Below, one piece after another: positions 60,747 through 64,000 of a DNA stretch of 64,000 bases (positions are counted from its first letter, which is position 1; each line of letters opens with the position of its first letter). The position numbers and the translations under genes are program-made. The stretch is from assembly GCF_900102225.1 (NCBI RefSeq), contig NZ_FNBF01000006.1, positions 1-64,000 of the forward strand, written 5' to 3'. Under the pieces are notes generated by a model, which was given only the letters and a program-made list of their open reading frames with translations, made no database searches and was not told the DNA's origin. This stretch comes from Eubacterium pyruvativorans (GTDB taxonomy: Bacteria; Bacillota; Clostridia; Peptostreptococcales; Anaerovoracaceae).

Positions 60747-62177
60747 ATGAAACCGATTTCTATCGAATTCAATGACAGTTCTTCCCGACCTCTGTACTTA
60801 CAGTTATACGACTATCTGAAGAATGCGCTGATCACCCGGGATCTGGAGCCGGGGGAGAAACTGCCTTCTCTGCGGAACCTCTCCCGCCAGCTGGGCATCA
60901 GTATCACCACTGTCCAGTCGGCATATAATCAGCTGATGGTGGAAGGATATATCGAGAATCATCCCCAGTCCGGATACTACGCATCAGACCTGAAAACCGG
61001 GCGTGCGCCGGCCCCGGCCCGGGGCGGCGTTCCCGCAGAGGGGGAATATGACCGGATCCTCCGCAGAACAGAGGACACCCTGTATCGTTACGATCTGGAA
61101 TCCTTCGATTTCGTGAAGTGGAAGAAATGCATGTCCAGTATACTGACCGATCATCCCGCCCGGCTTTTGTCCGAAGGAGACCGCCAGGGAGAACCGGTGC
61201 TGCGGGAGGAAATCTCCCGGTACGCCTATCTGTCCCGGGGAGTCGTGTCCACTCCGGACCAGGTGGTGATCAGCGCCGGTACCCAGTCTCTGATGAACCA
61301 TCTGTCCCGGATCCTGCAGGAGATGGATATCGGGCTGGTGGCCACAGAGAATCCGGGGTACCTTCCGGTGCAGAATATTTTCCGGGACCGGGGATTCACC
61401 GTGGCCCGGATTCCGGTGGCGGAAGACGGGATCGTGATTGAGAAGCTGCCGGAGAATATTCCGGCAGCCGTCTATGTGATGCCGTCGAACCAGTTCCCCA
61501 CGGGAACCGTCATGCCGGTGGGCCGCCGGTACGAACTGCTGGAGTGGGCGAAGACGAACCGCAGCATCATCATCGAAGACGACTATGACAGCGAACTAAG
61601 GTATTTCGGCAGACCGGTGCCGGCGCTGCAGGGGCTGAGTCCGGACTCGGACGTGGTTTACCTCGGGTCTTTCTCCTCCACATTGTTTGCAGGCATCCGT
61701 CTTTCCTATATGATCCTCCCCGGGGACATGAGCCGGATTTTCCGGGAAAAGATCATGAGGCGCTACGACCAGACCAGTTCGAAGACCGAGCAGCTGACCC
61801 TGGCGGAGTTCATGCACCGGGGCTGGTACCGGACGGAAATCCGGAAGATGCGGAAACTCTACGCCCGGAAACTGAGCCTGGTGCTCCGGGCCATTGAAGA
61901 GTCCGGCGGAGATTTCGTCCGGGCTGTGAACAAGAATTCCGGCATCAACATCACCCTTCACGTGCGTTCCGGGGTGTCCCCTCGGGAACTCTGCGCCGCT
62001 GCCCGGGCGCTCCGGCTCCAGGTCATCCCCCAGACGGATCTCATGGAGCAGGAATCGGCGGACCTGATTTTTTATTATAATCAGATCCCCCTCGGGGAAA
62101 TCCGGGAAGCGGTGGAGGAAATGATCGCCGGGTGGAGGGAATTAGAAAAGAAATCAGAAAGGAAGAAGAAAGAATGA
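60747..62177 (+). CDS. MocR/PdxR-family regulator lacking the PLP lysine
   Basis: GntR-type winged helix (SRPLYLQLYDYLKNALI through SITTVQSAYNQLMVEGYI, residues 13-70) fused to a fold-type I aminotransferase-like domain. The 476-residue protein keeps most PLP-site marks (MPSNQFPTGTVMP, IIEDDYDSELRYFG, the Arg in RLSYMILP). In the motif normally read FSKTL, where Lys forms the Schiff base, it reads SFSSTLFAGIR, so the lysine is replaced by Ser. PdxR/GabR relatives regulate B6 or GABA genes. It overlaps an EamA transporter gene downstream (ATGA) and is divergent from an ECF S component. Confidence 0.92.
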   Translation: MKPISIEFNDSSSRPLYLQLYDYLKNALITRDLEPGEKLPSLRNLSRQLGISITTVQSAYNQLMVEGYIENHPQSGYYASDLKTGRAPAPARGGVPAEGEYDRILRRTEDTLYRYDLESFDFVKWKKCMSSILTDHPARLLSEGDRQGEPVLREEISRYAYLSRGVVSTPDQVVISAGTQSLMNHLSRILQEMDIGLVATENPGYLPVQNIFRDRGFTVARIPVAEDGIVIEKLPENIPAAVYVMPSNQFPTGTVMPVGRRYELLEWAKTNRSIIIEDDYDSELRYFGRPVPALQGLSPDSDVVYLGSFSSTLFAGIRLSYMILPGDMSRIFREKIMRRYDQTSSKTEQLTLAEFMHRGWYRTEIRKMRKLYARKLSLVLRAIEESGGDFVRAVNKNSGINITLHVRSGVSPRELCAAARALRLQVIPQTDLMEQESADLIFYYNQIPLGEIREAVEEMIAGWRELEKKSERKKKE

Positions 62178-63079
62178 ATCTGTTCTATACGCTGATGCCT
62201 CTGCTGTCGGGCATCTTCTGGGGTACCTCCGGCACCTTCGTCCGGACCATGGCCGATGAACACTGGGACAATATGACGATCCTGTACGGCAGGATGCTGA
62301 CAGCAGTGATCATGCTGCTGATTCTGATTCTGATCGTGGACCGGAAGCTGCTTCGTTTCCGGCTGGAGGATCTCTGGATCTTCCTGCTGGGCGGTGCGGT
62401 CTTCACCCTGGGCCTGAACGCCTTCTATCAGGAAACCATTCTCCGTCTGACCCTCTCCCTGGCCGCCGTGCTTCTGGGCATGAGTCCGGTCTTCGTGCTG
62501 TTCGCCGCCCGGATTCTCTTCCATGAGCCCATTACAAAAGCAAAGGTGGGCAGTATGTTTCTGGCCATTTTCGGCTGTGTGCTGGTCAGCGGCGTACTGG
62601 AAAACGGTTCCGCCGGGAATGTGACGCCGCTGAACATCCTCATCGGCATCGCATCCGCCTTCTGCTACGGCATGCAGGTCATCTCCATGCGCATTGCATC
62701 CAACCGGGGGTACCACCCGCTGACCACCACATTCTACAGCCTTCTGTCCGTGGCGATCGTCACCTTCCCGCTGGCGAATCACCGGGCAATCCTGACCTAC
62801 ACTGCCGCTGCGCCGGTGCCCCACTGGGCCTTCCTGTTTCTGCAGGCCCTCTGTGTCTCCGTGCTTCCGTTTCTGCTGTACAACATCGCCCTGTCCCGGG
62901 TGGAATCCGGAAAAGCGTCGATTCTGGCCTCGGCCGGGGAGCCTTCTGCCGCCACCGTGTTCGGCATGCTGATTTACCACGAGATTCCTTCCATCCTGTC
63001 CCTCCTGGGGCTGGTGGTGGTGATCATTGCGCTGGCTCTCCTGTGCCGGCCGGAACGGAAGGCGGGGGCGGCGGACTGA
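62174..63079 (+). CDS. EamA/DMT-superfamily transporter
   Basis: Ten-helix drug/metabolite transporter. The 301-residue protein has the duplicated EamA pattern: SGIFWGTSGTFVRTM and ALCVSVLPFLLYNIALSRVESGKAS in its two halves, with ASAGEPSAATVFGMLIYHE near the end. The ATG overlaps the regulator stop (ATGA), so it is co-regulated with the MocR-type gene. Genes for such regulators and EamA proteins are commonly neighbours. The substrate is unknown. Confidence 0.9.
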   Translation: MNLFYTLMPLLSGIFWGTSGTFVRTMADEHWDNMTILYGRMLTAVIMLLILILIVDRKLLRFRLEDLWIFLLGGAVFTLGLNAFYQETILRLTLSLAAVLLGMSPVFVLFAARILFHEPITKAKVGSMFLAIFGCVLVSGVLENGSAGNVTPLNILIGIASAFCYGMQVISMRIASNRGYHPLTTTFYSLLSVAIVTFPLANHRAILTYTAAAPVPHWAFLFLQALCVSVLPFLLYNIALSRVESGKASILASAGEPSAATVFGMLIYHEIPSILSLLGLVVVIIALALLCRPERKAGAAD

Positions 63080-63125
63080 CCGGACGGCGAATCCTCCGCC
63101 TCTTCATCAACCGCTTGATCCACCC

Positions 63126-64000
63126 CTATTCCGCCGGCTGAAACGCCATGTTCTTCGACTTCGTGACCTTGTACTTCCGGTCCACAATCAACACCTTGTA
63201 CGACGGGAAGTGCTTCTTCATGAAGCGCAGCGCATCCTGCTTCCCGAGAATCAGGCAGGTGGTGGCCAGGGCGTCGCAGTTGGCGGAGCGTCCGTCCGGG
63301 GCCACGACGGTCACCCCCAGAATGTCTGTATTCACCGGCCGCCCGGTCTTCGGATCCAGGATGTGATGATAAAGCTTCCCGTTCTTCCGGAAGTACCGCT
63401 CGTAAACCCCGGAAGTCACCAGCGTGGCGTCCTTCACTTTCGTGGACCCCACGATCTCACTGCGGTCCGAGAACGGCCGGTCAATGCCCACATTGAAACT
63501 TTCCCCGTTCTTCGACCCGATGCAGACGATGTTGCCTCCCAGGCTGATAATGCCGGAGGACACCTTCCACTTCTGCTTCAGATACCGGGCCACCCGGTCC
63601 GCAATATACCCCTTCGCTATACCGCCCAGGTCCACTTCCCCCTTCGCTGTTCCCATGGACACCCGGTTTCCGCTGATCCGAATCTGCCGGTAGTCAATGT
63701 ACTTCACAGCCTGTTCCAGCTGCCGGTCCGTCGGCACTGCGTGCTTTTCCGCATGAAAATCATACAGATCTTCCGCTTTTCCGACCGTGATATCGAATGT
63801 TCCCTTTGTCAAATCCCCGAACCGGATGCCATCCCGGAGCACTTCCAGGGTCACATCGGACACCCTAACCGGTTTTCCTGCGGCGTGATTGATCTTCCAG
63901 ATATCACTGCCCTTCACGGTCTTCGACAGCGTATCCTCATAATACGAACACTGCCGGAAAGCCCCGCGGATCGCCTTCTCCGCCCGGTCTTCCGACATGC
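63126..64000 (-). CDS. apbE: ApbE-family FMN transferase, 5' end outside window
   Basis: Flavin transferase that attaches FMN to proteins or pyrophosphorylates FAD, normally an extracytoplasmic lipoprotein. At least 291 residues are visible and the frame runs off the right edge, so the signal/lipobox and first strand are missing. Motifs seen: YYEDTLSKTVKGSDIWKIN, VDLGGIAKGYIADRVARYL, SLGGNIVCIGSK, the HHILDPKTGRPVN signature, and the metal-binding SANCDALATTCLILG. It lies on the opposite strand to the EamA gene, with 46 bp between the ends. There is no terminator visible in that gap. Confidence 0.93.
   Translation of the reverse strand, partial: MSEDRAEKAIRGAFRQCSYYEDTLSKTVKGSDIWKINHAAGKPVRVSDVTLEVLRDGIRFGDLTKGTFDITVGKAEDLYDFHAEKHAVPTDRQLEQAVKYIDYRQIRISGNRVSMGTAKGEVDLGGIAKGYIADRVARYLKQKWKVSSGIISLGGNIVCIGSKNGESFNVGIDRPFSDRSEIVGSTKVKDATLVTSGVYERYFRKNGKLYHHILDPKTGRPVNTDILGVTVVAPDGRSANCDALATTCLILGKQDALRFMKKHFPSYKVLIVDRKYKVTKSKNMAFQPAE

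Overview
The window is chromosomal DNA of a GC-rich anaerobic member of the Clostridia (Bacillota). The evidence is a CIRCE-controlled groESL operon, an S-box (SAM-I) riboswitch before metK, Rex and PerR regulators, an N-terminal-rubredoxin ('reverse') rubrerythrin, a type III pantothenate kinase, a 2x[4Fe-4S] ferredoxin, 2-hydroxyacyl-CoA dehydratase-like proteins and a SCIFF/radical-SAM ranthipeptide pair. I cannot fix the family or genus. Several genes appear to start with TTG or GTG behind strong Shine-Dalgarno sequences. I see no rRNA, tRNA, CRISPR array, prophage or insertion sequence; this is core genome with some accessory pieces.

Layout. 0.1-5.6 kb: guaB-guaA and groES-groEL (minus strand). 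5.8-8 kb: a P-loop/Asp23 fusion protein, a divergent ferredoxin, rex and acpP. 8-15 kb: an ABC-F protein, the tsaE-tsaB-rimI-tsaD t6A cluster, an ECF transporter S component, a PepV-type dipeptidase and a NifU-like protein. 15.3-17.8 kb: an oxidative-stress island with a LysR-type regulator, a divergent small-RNA-like transcription unit, rubrerythrin and perR. 17.8-27.5 kb: dusB, coaX, a PucR-type regulator, ftsH, tatD, metG, a small membrane protein and a cytidylate-kinase-like protein. 27.6-32.4 kb: a MarR-controlled heterodimeric ABC exporter with an unusual extracytoplasmic insertion. 32.4-33.2 kb: non-coding DNA rich in hairpins and short repeats. 33.3-38 kb: aspartokinase and a divergent three-gene operon related to 2-hydroxyacyl-CoA dehydratases and their activase. 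38.2-42.5 kb: metK with its riboswitch, an unrecognised protein and an alanyl-tRNA editing protein. 42.5-48 kb: rluB, SCIFF maturase, SCIFF, aroK, scpB, scpA and mtnA. 48-54.5 kb: a lytic transglycosylase, a TagO/WecA-like transferase, dCMP deaminase, truA, yhbY, a prepilin-peptidase-like protein and glnS. 54.7-64 kb: cca, ferritin, a DUF2156 protein, surE, a sirtuin, a cysteine-peptidase-like protein, an ECF S component divergent from a MocR/PdxR-type regulator, an EamA transporter and a truncated apbE.

The most interesting signal is at 16.28-16.50 kb. A LysR-type regulator gene faces a strong promoter with a perfect T-N11-A dyad at about -65. That promoter drives a roughly 155-nt structured transcript with its own intrinsic terminator and no substantial reading frame, next to rubrerythrin and perR. 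The layout resembles oxyR-oxyS, although the regulator's effector is unknown. Other points worth following are the MocR-type protein without its PLP lysine, the degenerate heterodimeric ABC exporter with a ~210-residue insertion, the GGTGCG hairpin family at 32.7-33.1 kb, and a PerR-box-like 14-mer shared by the perR and lysC upstream regions.
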